A stretch of 33,914 nucleotides of DNA, from contig CAJQHM010000061.1 of NCBI GenBank assembly GCA_905478195.1, forward strand, positions 1 through 33,914, written 5' to 3'. Under the pieces are notes generated by a model. The model had not been told where the DNA came from. It did not search any database and saw only the letters and a list, made by a program, of their open reading frames with translations. Shown here piece after piece: positions 17,190 through 26,226 of this stretch; the stretch's first letter is position 1, and every line of letters begins with the position of its first letter. The position numbers were made by a program, and so were the translations under genes. Source of the DNA: an uncultured Pseudomonadales bacterium (GTDB lineage: Bacteria > Pseudomonadota > Gammaproteobacteria > Pseudomonadales > Pseudohongiellaceae).

Positions 17190-18083
17190 TTAGAAGCTCT
17201 TCGCTCGTTTACTCATATAGGCTGACAGGGCCGCATCTAGGGGCTCTGACGTGTTCATGAGACAATAGTCAACACCACTGCGCTGACATTGCTTCTTACA
17301 GAAGGCAAGAAACTCATTGAGGTTCTCAAGATAGGCTTTGCGGATCGCTGCCGGTGTAGTGATGAAGCTCTCATCGCTCTCCATATCCACAAACTCTGAT
17401 GCCTCGTTGAAAGTAAAATTCAGCTCAGCATCGTCCATCACATGAAATACTATGACGTCGTTACCCATTCCTCGCAGATTCTGTAAGGTTTTTATCAGTC
17501 GGTCCTCGTCATCAAGCATATCCGTAATCAAAATGACTATACTTTTTTTATTTAGCGAAGCTGCCAAATCGATCAGGGGCTTCACTGAGTCGGTTTTCTT
17601 TCCCGGCTTAATCTGAGCGAGGGTTCGCAATATATGCATCAGATGTGGCTGCCTACATTTCGCTGGAATATAGTTGTTAACCTTGTCATCGAAAGTAATC
17701 AAACCGACGGCGTCGCGTTGCCTATTGATAAAATAGGATAAGGCTGAGGCCAGTGTAATGCCATAGTCCAGCTTGCTCGTTTCCCCTGAGGAGTAAGACA
17801 TGGAAGCACTGGTATCCAGTACGACCATACAGCGAACATTCGTTTCGTCCTCATACTGCTTGATATAAAACTTTTCGCTTCGTGCATATAGCTTCCAGTC
17901 TATATGCCGCATGTCGTCGCCACGGTAGTAGTGACGGTAGTCATTAAATTCCGGGCTAAAGCCTCGATTTGGACTTCTGTGCAGGCCTGAGAGGAAACCT
18001 TCTACGACCACTCTAGCTCTAAGCTCGAGATTATCGAGCCCGGCGAGGACTGAAGGATCTAGAAAATTTAGCGAGTCAGACAT
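17190..18083 (-). CDS. DUF58 VWA-like protein
   Basis: This 297-residue soluble protein has no signal peptide or membrane segment. The DUF58 signature GDDMRHIDWKLYARSEKF (about 55-72) with IKQYEDE precedes a VWA-type domain with an intact MIDAS, D90-T-S92-A-S94, and VILITDMLDDED further on. DUF58 proteins are the usual partners of MoxR ATPases and are thought to connect the ATPase to a substrate or membrane complex. The gene lies 34 nt after moxR and directly abuts the BatA-type gene. Many DUF58 relatives carry N-terminal membrane helices; this one is the short cytoplasmic form. Start ATG with GGA 8 nt upstream. Confidence 0.92.
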   Translation of the reverse strand: MSDSLNFLDPSVLAGLDNLELRARVVVEGFLSGLHRSPNRGFSPEFNDYRHYYRGDDMRHIDWKLYARSEKFYIKQYEDETNVRCMVVLDTSASMSYSSGETSKLDYGITLASALSYFINRQRDAVGLITFDDKVNNYIPAKCRQPHLMHILRTLAQIKPGKKTDSVKPLIDLAASLNKKSIVILITDMLDDEDRLIKTLQNLRGMGNDVIVFHVMDDAELNFTFNEASEFVDMESDESFITTPAAIRKAYLENLNEFLAFCKKQCQRSGVDYCLMNTSEPLDAALSAYMSKRAKSF

Positions 18084-18117
18084 TACAGTTCCGTTTTTCG
18101 ATGATCAATCAAGGCTA

Positions 18118-19167
18118 TTATAGATTCGAAGTCGGCTCGGGCACTTCATCTAGCAGGCGCTTGACCACATCGTCGGTTGTAATTCGTTCTGCCTCGGCAT
18201 GAAAATTCAGTAAGACCCTATGGCGCAATACAGAAGGGGCGAGTGCTCGCACATCACCGTAGGACACATTGTAGCGACCGAGTAATAGAGCCCGCACCTT
18301 GCCCGCAAGAATGAGGTTCTGCGAGGCACGAATACCTGCCCCCCAACTCACCCAGTCTTTTATGAACTGTGGAGCGTTCTCGGACTGCGGCCGCGTCGCA
18401 TGCACGAGCCGGACAGCGTATTGAATAACGGCCTCAGCGGCTGGAACCTGTCGCGCTATACGCTGAAATTCGAGGATATCCTCCCCACTCAGCGGGTGAG
18501 ACAGAGCCGTAGTATTCGTCTGCGTGGTGCTACTCACCACTTTCACCTCGTCTTCTTCCGTAAGATATCCAAGTTCTATCTTAAACATGAAGCGATCGAG
18601 TTGTGCCTCGGGCAGAGGATAGGTTCCCTCTAGCTCTATCGGATTCTGTGTGGCTAATACGAAAAATGGAGCCGACATAGGATGAGTGACCCCGGCAGCC
18701 GTGACCTGTCGCTCTTCCATCGCCTCCAACAGCGAGGACTGGGTCTTCGGTGGCGTTCTGTTTATCTCATCCGCTAGTAGGATGTTGGTAAAGATTGGAC
18801 CTTTGACGAACTTAAGAACACGGTTGCCGTCCTTCTCCTCAACGATCTCCGCACCCACCACGTCAGCCGGCATCAGGTCCGGCGTGAACTGTATTCTACT
18901 GAAATCGACCTGAAGAATATCGGCTACAGTCTTGATCAGAAGCGTCTTTGCCAGACCGGGAACACCAGTGATCAAACAGTGACCTCCAGCGAACAGGGCA
19001 ATTAACAATTCATCGATAACATCTACCTGACCGATAATGACCTTCTGAATCTCGGCGACGATCTGATCGCGACCATCCTGCATCTTCTTAACCAGGGACA
19101 GGTCATCTGCAGTGTCGATTGGAGCGGCGTCGATGGAGTCTATTGCTGTTTCTTCAATGTCTGTCAT
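18118..19167 (-). CDS. MoxR-family AAA+ ATPase
   Basis: This 349-residue cytoplasmic ATPase has Walker A GVPGLAKT (68-75), Walker B LLADE (130-134) followed by INRTPPKTQSSLLEAMEE, sensor 1 ATQNP (172-176) and LPEAQLDRF (185-193) with the likely arginine finger; the lid domain fills the rest. All ATPase residues look intact. MoxR proteins act as chaperone-like motors that mature or remodel VWA-partnered complexes, such as methanol dehydrogenase, CO dehydrogenase and NO reductase. None of those enzymes is encoded here, so the client is probably one of the membrane or exported proteins in this cluster. The first 25 residues are acidic and low-complexity. ATG preceded by AGGA at 6-7 nt. A 133-nt leader separates it from the upstream DUF4159 gene. 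Confidence 0.95.
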   Translation of the reverse strand: MTDIEETAIDSIDAAPIDTADDLSLVKKMQDGRDQIVAEIQKVIIGQVDVIDELLIALFAGGHCLITGVPGLAKTLLIKTVADILQVDFSRIQFTPDLMPADVVGAEIVEEKDGNRVLKFVKGPIFTNILLADEINRTPPKTQSSLLEAMEERQVTAAGVTHPMSAPFFVLATQNPIELEGTYPLPEAQLDRFMFKIELGYLTEEDEVKVVSSTTQTNTTALSHPLSGEDILEFQRIARQVPAAEAVIQYAVRLVHATRPQSENAPQFIKDWVSWGAGIRASQNLILAGKVRALLLGRYNVSYGDVRALAPSVLRHRVLLNFHAEAERITTDDVVKRLLDEVPEPTSNL

Positions 19168-19300
19168 GTCTAAGTCCTGTCTTTCGATTATTCAATTGTT
19201 CTATTTATATTTATATTTCTGTTTCTGTTTTTGTTTCTAGATAACTTTATAAGCACTTTTATGCCGCGACCGTTGCGTCAAATCAATACCCTGTAAACGA
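19168..19300 (-). promoter_or_regulatory. 133-nt purine-rich leader before moxR
   Basis: This is the only sizeable gap in the eight-gene cluster. On the coding (minus) strand a 50-nt A-rich stretch (about 19243-19194) contains short tandem units such as CAGAAA twice and ATAAAT twice, then an ordinary SD. TTATAA occurs near 19250, but I find no well-placed -35. It may hold an internal promoter, or an unstructured leader that raises MoxR translation. No hairpin terminator is seen after the DUF4159 stop. Confidence 0.4.
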
Positions 19301-20140
19301 CTAGTGGCTAAACGCGTAAATTAGAAAGTTGATACCTATCTTGTAAGCATCGTTCGTAGACTTCGTCGGGTAGCCTTTATAGAAGGTATGCTCCCAACCG
19401 TCACCTAGATCGGTATTATAGTTTGCCACCATCATGACACGACCATCATCGTCCAGGACCGCATAGACTTCCGGGGGGTAGCTGGGATCATCGAGCTTCA
19501 TAAAACCACCGAAATCCCAGGTCACCATACGCCCGGGAACTTGAGCCACTTCGTCTATATCGAAAAACACATGAAATATCTCATGTGTATTATTCAGTTT
19601 AACAATCTCGCGCTCGGGAAATATCTTGCCCATCTCCATAAACATATCATCGAGATGGGGCTGACCCCAGAAGTCGTCAACCATCACGAAGCCACCACGA
19701 AACATGAATTCGCGCAATGCCTCGATCTCCGCTGGCGCAAAATTAGGACCACTATAGGACGAACCTATGGGCACTCTCTTCCAATTCATGTAGAGAAATA
19801 TATTCTCAAACAACTCAGGATCGGTAAGCTCAATAAACTTGTGATTAGCTGGATTCGTATCGACATTGGTATAGCGCTGTACGCCGCGCAAAAAATTCTC
19901 ATCGGAATCGGGATAGTCTGTATCCCACCATCCACCGCGACGACGCATGCCGTAACCACCTCTGGCTCCGCCCGCGTGATTTGTGTACTGGCCGCGTATC
20001 CACTGAAAGTCGGTTATCTCTTCGCCATAGATAGCAGGATCCTCATCATTGCCAAAATCGAATACCTGAGCAACTGCAGCCGACTGAGCAAGCAGTAGAA
20101 CGCCAGATAAAAGCAATAAGAGTGACTTAAGATTTCTCAA
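19301..20140 (-). CDS. DUF4159 exported protein
   Basis: This 279-residue protein has a signal peptide (MRNLKSLLLLLSGVLLLAQS, cleavage near AVAQ). The DUF4159 body shows its usual landmarks: DTDYPDSDENFLRGVQRYT, LTDPELFENIFLYM, and EALREFMFRGGFVMVDDFWG (about 139-158) of the GATase-like fold, then a HEIFHVFF segment. A Gly/Arg-rich insert (about 56-70) precedes the first motif. Function is unknown for the family, which often occurs near MoxR/VWA genes. The start is a TTG at 20140, one nucleotide after the TAA stop of the metallopeptidase gene, with GGGGA 11 nt upstream; no in-frame ATG would keep the signal peptide. Coupled translation with the upstream gene is likely. No catalytic residues can be assigned. 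Confidence 0.9.
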   Translation of the reverse strand: MRNLKSLLLLLSGVLLLAQSAAVAQVFDFGNDEDPAIYGEEITDFQWIRGQYTNHAGGARGGYGMRRRGGWWDTDYPDSDENFLRGVQRYTNVDTNPANHKFIELTDPELFENIFLYMNWKRVPIGSSYSGPNFAPAEIEALREFMFRGGFVMVDDFWGQPHLDDMFMEMGKIFPEREIVKLNNTHEIFHVFFDIDEVAQVPGRMVTWDFGGFMKLDDPSYPPEVYAVLDDDGRVMMVANYNTDLGDGWEHTFYKGYPTKSTNDAYKIGINFLIYAFSH

Positions 20141-20141
20141 T

Positions 20142-22868
20142 TTAATCTGAGTCCCCGTCTATAGATTGCAGCAGTATTCTCTGCGCTCGCTGATAGCTAG
20201 GCGCAGTTTCCAATGCCCGTAGAACGTTTTCTTTCGCCTCCAGGGTCTGTCCGTTCCGCAGATATGCCTCAGCAAGGTTTGTCTGTGCCTCTGCCGGATC
20301 GTTAATTTCAAGTTTAAGAAGCACCTCATACTCGGTAACAGCCAACTGACTATCGCCAATGGTCTCGGCGTAGCTGGCCTTCAACTGATGCACATCAGCG
20401 CGATAGGGATCCACTTGAATTGCACGATCGATATAGTATTCGGCACGCTCGAAATCTCCCCCTTCCAAAGCCGATTCAGCTAAGAGAACAGCGGAACCGT
20501 AATCGTGTTGCAGATTTTCCAGCAATATTTCCAATTGCCCCAGCTGCGCCTCGCGGTTGCCTTCCTGCTCGTAGATCTGGGACAACACCAGAGGAGGACT
20601 GGGATAGCCGGTATAGGATGGAAGCAATTCATAGGCCTGATTCAAATACTGTTTCGCCTCGAAGAAATTTTCTTCTTTGAACAGAACAATGCCCAACTGT
20701 AGGTAAGCTTGAAAATCTCTGTCGTTCTCTTCGATACGAGCACGCATATGTTGCTTGAGTGACGCGTTGTTATAGAGTTCTGCCAGAATCGCACTGGAAT
20801 TTTCACGCACCCCATGGCCATGGCCATCGCCTTCATCTGGCACGTCTTCTGTGTGCACATAGACATTGATCTCAGCGACACGGCGATCAATCCAATTTCT
20901 AAAACCATCGTCGAACTGATCAAGGCTTAAATCGAATACCACGTCGAAACGTTCGTCGTCTTCTTTAATCAACCCGTATTGATCGACTAGTTCGACCAAC
21001 TTTGCGAAACCGTATTCGTCGGCGATATAGTCAACCACCAGGTAGGCCTGAAAATAGGCAAAACCCAGATCGGCATTGTTGCGGGCGCCGGAGAATCCAG
21101 AATTAAGATCAGCTACATGAAGTAATTTATCTTGCTCTGCGGCACGAACCAGGTCCAGCCCCTGACTTCGGCCCCAGTAAGGTCTGCCCTCACGCTCTTC
21201 ATAGACAGAGATACCTTCGGAGAGCCAACGCGGCATGCGATTACCTGTCATCTGAAGAGTAATTACATGCATGAACTCATGCCAGACGATCTCCTGCCAA
21301 TTCGCTGATAGGGTGTCGGGCGATATCAGTGTAATCACCTTGCCGAAACAGATTCCGACCAGGGGCCCAATATCCGGCAGTCCCACAGAGCGCACGGCAA
21401 AGTCTTCCGATTTTTCGAATACTTCAATAAGGATAGGCCCTTCGGGCTCGAAGCCATATTTAGCCGTTAAGGTGTCCCAGCCTTCCTCTAACAGTGGTTC
21501 TAGATAGGGCCAGAGAATGTCTGCATCGTTCTGGCTCATGTGAACCTTGAAGTGCGCACTCTCCTGCGTCGTATAGGTTTCCAGAGTATCGAAAACTTTC
21601 AACATATTAGAAGTCATAACATTGAAAGGATCATTCTCGTAACCGATCTCGAGATTGGCTTTACCCTCTTCCTCTTCACCCAGACGAATCAGATTACTTC
21701 CAAGTAGAGTGTATCCCTGCCAGTACTGGGAATCGGCTGCGATAGCCGCCCGCGCAAATTCAACAGCCTCGTCGAACAGGTAGTTGTTGCCGAAGGTATC
21801 TGCGACGTTACCCAGAAATATAGGATTGTTAGGACTAAAAGCCTCTACTTGCGCAAGATAGTCCGCATACTCATCGCTGCGCTCTTCCAGCGCCGCCTTC
21901 GATGCCAGCACGCTCAGCGTCTTCAATGACTCCGGATTAAGCGCAAGCACACGCTCGAAATAGTCCATCGCTTCATCTTCTCTTCCGTTGAGCATCAATA
22001 ACTGGCCATAGGTCTCCATGGCTGGAATAGAATTTGGGTTTATCGCTAGAGCACGCTGCAGCGCTCGTTCGTCACCAACAACGTTGGCAATGCCAACAAG
22101 AGCTGGTACATAACGGCCATTTACATCCAGGGCCTCCTGATAAGAGCGTTCGGCATCGGAGGCATTGTATTTTTCGAGGAAGAGGTCGCCCCATAGCGTG
22201 TGTGCTTCCAGGTTGTTTGGATTTGCTCGTGTAGCTTCGCTAAACAAACTGTTCGCATCATGGAAATTCCCCATCAGCCAACTTGCCAGCGCCACCATGG
22301 CAACGTCTTCCGAGGCGAACACCAATCCATTGTTATAACGTTGCACCGCCTGATCCAATATAGACACCGCAAGTTGCTTCTGGCCTACGAAGTCGAGCAG
22401 ACTGCCGTATTGCACCAGTGTACGTACAGGTGGATCCGCCAGACCTAGCACTACTGCCTCTAGTATCCGCAGTGCCTCTTGCGACTCACCTACCGCCCGC
22501 TTGATTTCGGCAAGCTGTGTGCCGAGCAATGGAAAACGTGCATAGTCGTTATCGTCTATAGCAGCCTCTACAACGCTCATGGCCTCCTGATAATTACCCA
22601 TCATCGCGAAGGCTTTACTTGCTCCCACTAGCCCCTCATTGCGATCCAGACCATCCGCCATCTGAAAGATGTCTGTAGCCGCCGCATAGGACCCTGTTAT
22701 TAATAATTGTTCGCCGCGAAACAACGGAGACTCGCCTGTATTCGTCTGCGGTGAATCCTGTGCCGATACATTGAAATTCAAACCCGCCAGCAAGAAAACG
22801 GCGGCTATACAATATTTCTTCGCCATATGCTTATCGCTCACTCTGTTCAACCGGATTAACCTGTTCAT
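20142..22868 (-). CDS. TPR protein with peptidase-MA-like metalloprotease domain
   Basis: This 908-residue exported protein has a signal peptide with a long n-region (hydrophobic residues about 19-33, cleavage near NVSAQ). N-terminal TPR-like repeats span about 45-425. A gluzincin-type metallopeptidase domain (about 437-680) follows, with zinc motif H530-E531-F-M-H534 and a likely third ligand Glu551 in WLSEGISVYEE. A second TPR block fills about 710-900. A His/Gly-rich loop (DGHGHGVRE) sits between the peptidase and the second block. The motif is intact, so proteolytic activity is plausible; the substrate is unknown. The ATG at 22868 has AGGA 5 nt upstream and overlaps the preceding gene by 38 nt; an in-frame ATG at 22826 (MAKKYC) has no good SD but would give a shorter, more standard signal peptide. 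Confidence 0.88.
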   Translation of the reverse strand: MNRLIRLNRVSDKHMAKKYCIAAVFLLAGLNFNVSAQDSPQTNTGESPLFRGEQLLITGSYAAATDIFQMADGLDRNEGLVGASKAFAMMGNYQEAMSVVEAAIDDNDYARFPLLGTQLAEIKRAVGESQEALRILEAVVLGLADPPVRTLVQYGSLLDFVGQKQLAVSILDQAVQRYNNGLVFASEDVAMVALASWLMGNFHDANSLFSEATRANPNNLEAHTLWGDLFLEKYNASDAERSYQEALDVNGRYVPALVGIANVVGDERALQRALAINPNSIPAMETYGQLLMLNGREDEAMDYFERVLALNPESLKTLSVLASKAALEERSDEYADYLAQVEAFSPNNPIFLGNVADTFGNNYLFDEAVEFARAAIAADSQYWQGYTLLGSNLIRLGEEEEGKANLEIGYENDPFNVMTSNMLKVFDTLETYTTQESAHFKVHMSQNDADILWPYLEPLLEEGWDTLTAKYGFEPEGPILIEVFEKSEDFAVRSVGLPDIGPLVGICFGKVITLISPDTLSANWQEIVWHEFMHVITLQMTGNRMPRWLSEGISVYEEREGRPYWGRSQGLDLVRAAEQDKLLHVADLNSGFSGARNNADLGFAYFQAYLVVDYIADEYGFAKLVELVDQYGLIKEDDERFDVVFDLSLDQFDDGFRNWIDRRVAEINVYVHTEDVPDEGDGHGHGVRENSSAILAELYNNASLKQHMRARIEENDRDFQAYLQLGIVLFKEENFFEAKQYLNQAYELLPSYTGYPSPPLVLSQIYEQEGNREAQLGQLEILLENLQHDYGSAVLLAESALEGGDFERAEYYIDRAIQVDPYRADVHQLKASYAETIGDSQLAVTEYEVLLKLEINDPAEAQTNLAEAYLRNGQTLEAKENVLRALETAPSYQRAQRILLQSIDGDSD

Positions 22869-23907
22869 TGAATTGTCCTGTGGCTCTAGCCAGATCTACA
22901 AGCAAGACTTCCAGCTGCTGCCAATAATCATCTTCCAAGAACTCCGCCTTACGCCCTCTCAAGATAAAAACCGAACGCTCTAAATCTTGCATGCGGCTCT
23001 TAAGACGAATCGCTTCGGCTGATAAACCAACCGTGTCATCTACCAAGTTATCTATATAGGCTATCTCAGCCAGCCTGCCATCGATTTCTGCCGTGGTCGG
23101 ATTCAGGCTGAACAGCGCATCACCATTGTCGTCCAGGCCCGCATGTTCCGACGCCAATCTGCCCTGTTCCTCATAGAATTCTTCGACATTACTCTTCGCA
23201 TAGTTAAACGCCTCCAATATCGACACGCGATTATTCTTATCTCTGTCTCCGTTGCGGCTATCCAGGGCTTCGATGAAATAATTCGAGAACACAGGATCAA
23301 ATTTTTCCGAGGAGGAACGAGTAGAAGAAACAACCACACGACCCTCACCGGATAAGGAGGCGGAGAATCCGTAACTCGCCGAGGTCGTGTTGACTATAAT
23401 CATGTCCTGCTGATCGAATATATCCAACATCGCAGCAAATTGGATGCCGGTAATATCCGGCCCGACTATATTGAACTTCGATTCCTCATCCGAGCCACTA
23501 CCGTGACCAATCAGGTAGATTGTAATTTGATCGCCCGTCTTCACTATCGATTGCAGCCGCGCCAGCTCTGCCTCGATTCCCTGCAAATCACAGGCAGCAT
23601 CTATGCGTTCGGTACCTGAGCCCTCAACTTCGCCGCGGTCATACAGCAACGAAATCGTGTCGGAGCTATACCCATAGTCTCTGGCCAAGATGTCGTGCAG
23701 CGAGAAAGCCCACTGACGGAACTGTAACTTGTTTTCTTCACCCACCGTGGGACCCGCCAGAATCACTGCGTACTTCGTAGACTCCGGCCGGTCCAGGAAG
23801 AAATTATTCGCACTGACGTCGGCATCAGCCTGAGCCATGGCGGCGCTGCAGAGAAGCGACCCCAATCCTGCAGCGACGGTTTTAAGTAAGAGATTCATAT
23901 TCTTCAT
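22831..23907 (-). CDS. Exported C13/legumain-like protein lacking the catalytic Cys
   Basis: This 358-residue protein has a signal peptide (about 1-25, cleavage near AAMAQ). Residues 45-240 look like the caspase/legumain fold: KYAVILAGPT, strand ITIYLIGHGSG with His135 in the place of the catalytic His, strand MIIVNTTSASYGF, then VVVSSTRSS. Legumain has Cys 41 residues after the His; here position 176 is Ser. An EF-hand-like loop D221-x-D223-x-N225-x-x-x-S229-x-x-E232 and a LDDNGDA segment follow, then a C-terminal coiled-coil-like helix (about 290-345). So this is a caspase-fold protein that is either inactive or uses Ser. It starts 13 nt after the VWA gene and overlaps the TPR-peptidase gene by 38 nt, firmly tying it to the cluster. 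Fold assignment is by motif only. Confidence 0.75.
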   Translation of the reverse strand: MKNMNLLLKTVAAGLGSLLCSAAMAQADADVSANNFFLDRPESTKYAVILAGPTVGEENKLQFRQWAFSLHDILARDYGYSSDTISLLYDRGEVEGSGTERIDAACDLQGIEAELARLQSIVKTGDQITIYLIGHGSGSDEESKFNIVGPDITGIQFAAMLDIFDQQDMIIVNTTSASYGFSASLSGEGRVVVSSTRSSSEKFDPVFSNYFIEALDSRNGDRDKNNRVSILEAFNYAKSNVEEFYEEQGRLASEHAGLDDNGDALFSLNPTTAEIDGRLAEIAYIDNLVDDTVGLSAEAIRLKSRMQDLERSVFILRGRKAEFLEDDYWQQLEVLLVDLARATGQFNEQVNPVEQSER

Positions 23908-23920
23908 GAGTAGGTAACCG

Positions 23921-26224
23921 CTATGACAGCCCTTTCATTCGTCTGCTTATCCAATCCACGCAAAGTAACAGGACGAGCAAGGCCAGTAACCAAGGTCGAT
24001 CCCACAGATCTATTTGTAATTCTCGTGAATAGGCGTTCGGTGTGAATTCGATTGCGTTCGCCAATGCATCGGCATCTGCCACGTTAAAATAGCTACCGCC
24101 ACTGAGCTGCGCAATGCGTGCCAGCAAGCCGCTATCGAGCTCGGCATTGGTATATTCGCGCAGCGAAGGTGTGACCACGAAGGCCGCGCGTTTCTCCGCA
24201 CTAGAATCATTGGCTTCTCCTGCAGCGCTGGCCACATCCACCAGCAAGCTATACACACCTTCTTCATCTGCAATAAAGCTTGCTCTATAGACACCATCTT
24301 CTTCTATATCCCATTCCATTGGCGCGTCGATAAATTCTTCCAGAGGGTTCGATGTCTGCATCCACAGCGTCGCATCGTTGTCTGCCTCATATTGATTGTT
24401 GAGCACGGTGGCCCTAACGTTAACCTCATCACCCACGTTGTAGAACTCCCTATCGAATTCGATCGTTATACGTTCGGGTGCCGAGACGGCCAGCCATCTC
24501 AAGAGCTGTCTCCAGAGCGTTTCATGGGACTCATCTGCGGCGGGCAACATCATCTGCCAGCGCCAGGTGCTTGCTGTGGTCAGCGACATGCTGCGGCCCG
24601 ACCCGTAGCGCTGAGATGCCAACAAGGGAAGCGCCTGATTCTGATATTGCAGCAACGGATGTTCGATCAAGACCTCAGCGCCAGGTTTGATACGGCCTGT
24701 TACGTAGGTACCCTGCAACTCGGGTAGCTGCCTCCAAAGCGCCTGATTCTCTGCATCGTCCGCAGAAAGGCGTAGCAGCGGAGAGAACTCGCCATTACGA
24801 GTGAGTCGCGGATAGAACAGCTCGCCCGTTGGATGATCGCCACGTCGGATCCCACCGCGTAGATGGCTAGGTAGAAAACCCTCCTCCACAAGCGTAACAG
24901 GAAGAATATCGGCAATTGGTGTACCGATAAATTCCTCATCTACCATGCCGCTCATCAGGAAACCACCACCACGCTCGGCGACGAAATCCTCGATCATTTG
25001 CAACTGCTCGGCATTGAAAAAACCGAACTCGATATCACCCAATATGAGCGCCTCATACTCAAACAAGGCCTCTCGATCCTCGGGGAAGCCACCGCTAAGT
25101 TCTGTAGCGGATTCGATTCCCTGACGGTAGTATTTTTCAGGCCCAGTTTGCAGATAGGTTGCCAGTCGCAGCGAACTATCTCCTTCGACTGCACGCCGGA
25201 TGAACTTATACTCATTACGTGGATGACCTTCCAAATAGAGTATATTCAGCGCTTCTTTCTCCGTGTTATCGACCAGAAAACTGTAGCTATTGTTCCTGTC
25301 GATGATTTCATCGCTCTGCAACTCGACATTCAAATCGTAGACGATCAATTCCGGTCGTTTAGGTGTTATCTCAAGTTCATAGCGTCTAGTGACACCTGCT
25401 GGACCAAGTATCACCACATCGGAGGCTACTCGTGTCTCGCCATCCATGATGGAAAGTTCTACTTCCTGCCCTTCATAGCCCTGATGGTTTACTGCGACCT
25501 GCACGTTGAATACAGAGCCCTCTAAGACAGTCTTTGCAGCACTGACATCCACGATACCTATGTCCTGTGGAATTTCTTCCTGGCCGACGCCGATTGCAAA
25601 AACCGGAATCTGCTTGGCACCAAATTCCTGTGCCGTAGCTAGCGGGTCTCCATCGCTATTGTCCGCACCATCGCTCACCAGCACTACACCACCGAGGGGC
25701 AGCCCATTTAACTGATCACCGACATAGCTCAGAGCCTGATCTATAGAAGAAGCCGTGCCAGCCTCGCTCAGATCCTCCACACCAACTATTCGCTGGGTCT
25801 GATTATCAAATCGAAAGCTGCGAATCTGAAAAGATTCGGAAAGATTATCGAGCAGTCCATTCTCGTAGAGTAATTCTTCGATCGCCTCTTGCCGGGTTTG
25901 TCCGCCCGCAAGGTCGGCTATTGCCATACTCTGAGAATCATCGATCAAAACACCAAGATAGGTTTCTTGTGGCGACACCTGCAAGGTTGTAACCACAGGC
26001 CTTAGTAGACAGAAGAGAATCAGCACAAGCACACCAGAGCGTATGCCTATAAAAAATGTTTTCCATGCCGGGCTTAGTTGCCTCGTTGTCTTTCTATAGG
26101 TTAGCCATACACCAAAGGTGATGAGAATGACCAATACCGCAAATAGCCAAGGACTAATACCATAGGCGAAGGTAAAACTGCCGTCTTCGAGTGCTGTTAA
26201 AAAATTAGGTTGGGAGTATTGCAT
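23921..26224 (-). CDS. Membrane VWA protein with GATase-like domain
   Basis: This 767-residue protein has two N-terminal membrane segments (about 25-42 and 58-76), then a VWA domain (about 88-225) with MIDAS D95-D-S97-Q-S99 and VVLVSDGADNSDGD near 185-198. Beta-sandwich sequence (about 230-325) leads to a GATase-like module (about 330-560: LNILYLEGH, then IEDFVAERGGGFLMSGM near 411-427). A second beta-sandwich follows (about 585-690), then a final membrane helix (about 742-760) with a basic tail. The large central part should be periplasmic. It starts 2 nt after the stop of the DUF4175 gene. The layout is a longer version of the BatA-type protein at the end of the cluster, so the two may form a heteromeric complex; that is inference. 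Confidence 0.88.
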   Translation of the reverse strand: MQYSQPNFLTALEDGSFTFAYGISPWLFAVLVILITFGVWLTYRKTTRQLSPAWKTFFIGIRSGVLVLILFCLLRPVVTTLQVSPQETYLGVLIDDSQSMAIADLAGGQTRQEAIEELLYENGLLDNLSESFQIRSFRFDNQTQRIVGVEDLSEAGTASSIDQALSYVGDQLNGLPLGGVVLVSDGADNSDGDPLATAQEFGAKQIPVFAIGVGQEEIPQDIGIVDVSAAKTVLEGSVFNVQVAVNHQGYEGQEVELSIMDGETRVASDVVILGPAGVTRRYELEITPKRPELIVYDLNVELQSDEIIDRNNSYSFLVDNTEKEALNILYLEGHPRNEYKFIRRAVEGDSSLRLATYLQTGPEKYYRQGIESATELSGGFPEDREALFEYEALILGDIEFGFFNAEQLQMIEDFVAERGGGFLMSGMVDEEFIGTPIADILPVTLVEEGFLPSHLRGGIRRGDHPTGELFYPRLTRNGEFSPLLRLSADDAENQALWRQLPELQGTYVTGRIKPGAEVLIEHPLLQYQNQALPLLASQRYGSGRSMSLTTASTWRWQMMLPAADESHETLWRQLLRWLAVSAPERITIEFDREFYNVGDEVNVRATVLNNQYEADNDATLWMQTSNPLEEFIDAPMEWDIEEDGVYRASFIADEEGVYSLLVDVASAAGEANDSSAEKRAAFVVTPSLREYTNAELDSGLLARIAQLSGGSYFNVADADALANAIEFTPNAYSRELQIDLWDRPWLLALLVLLLCVDWISRRMKGLS

Positions 26225-26226
26225 TG

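Noticed and set aside
19541-20098. 185-codon plus-strand frame opposite the DUF4159 gene
   Set aside because: The minus-strand DUF4159 frame has clear family motifs and a signal peptide; this one has none.
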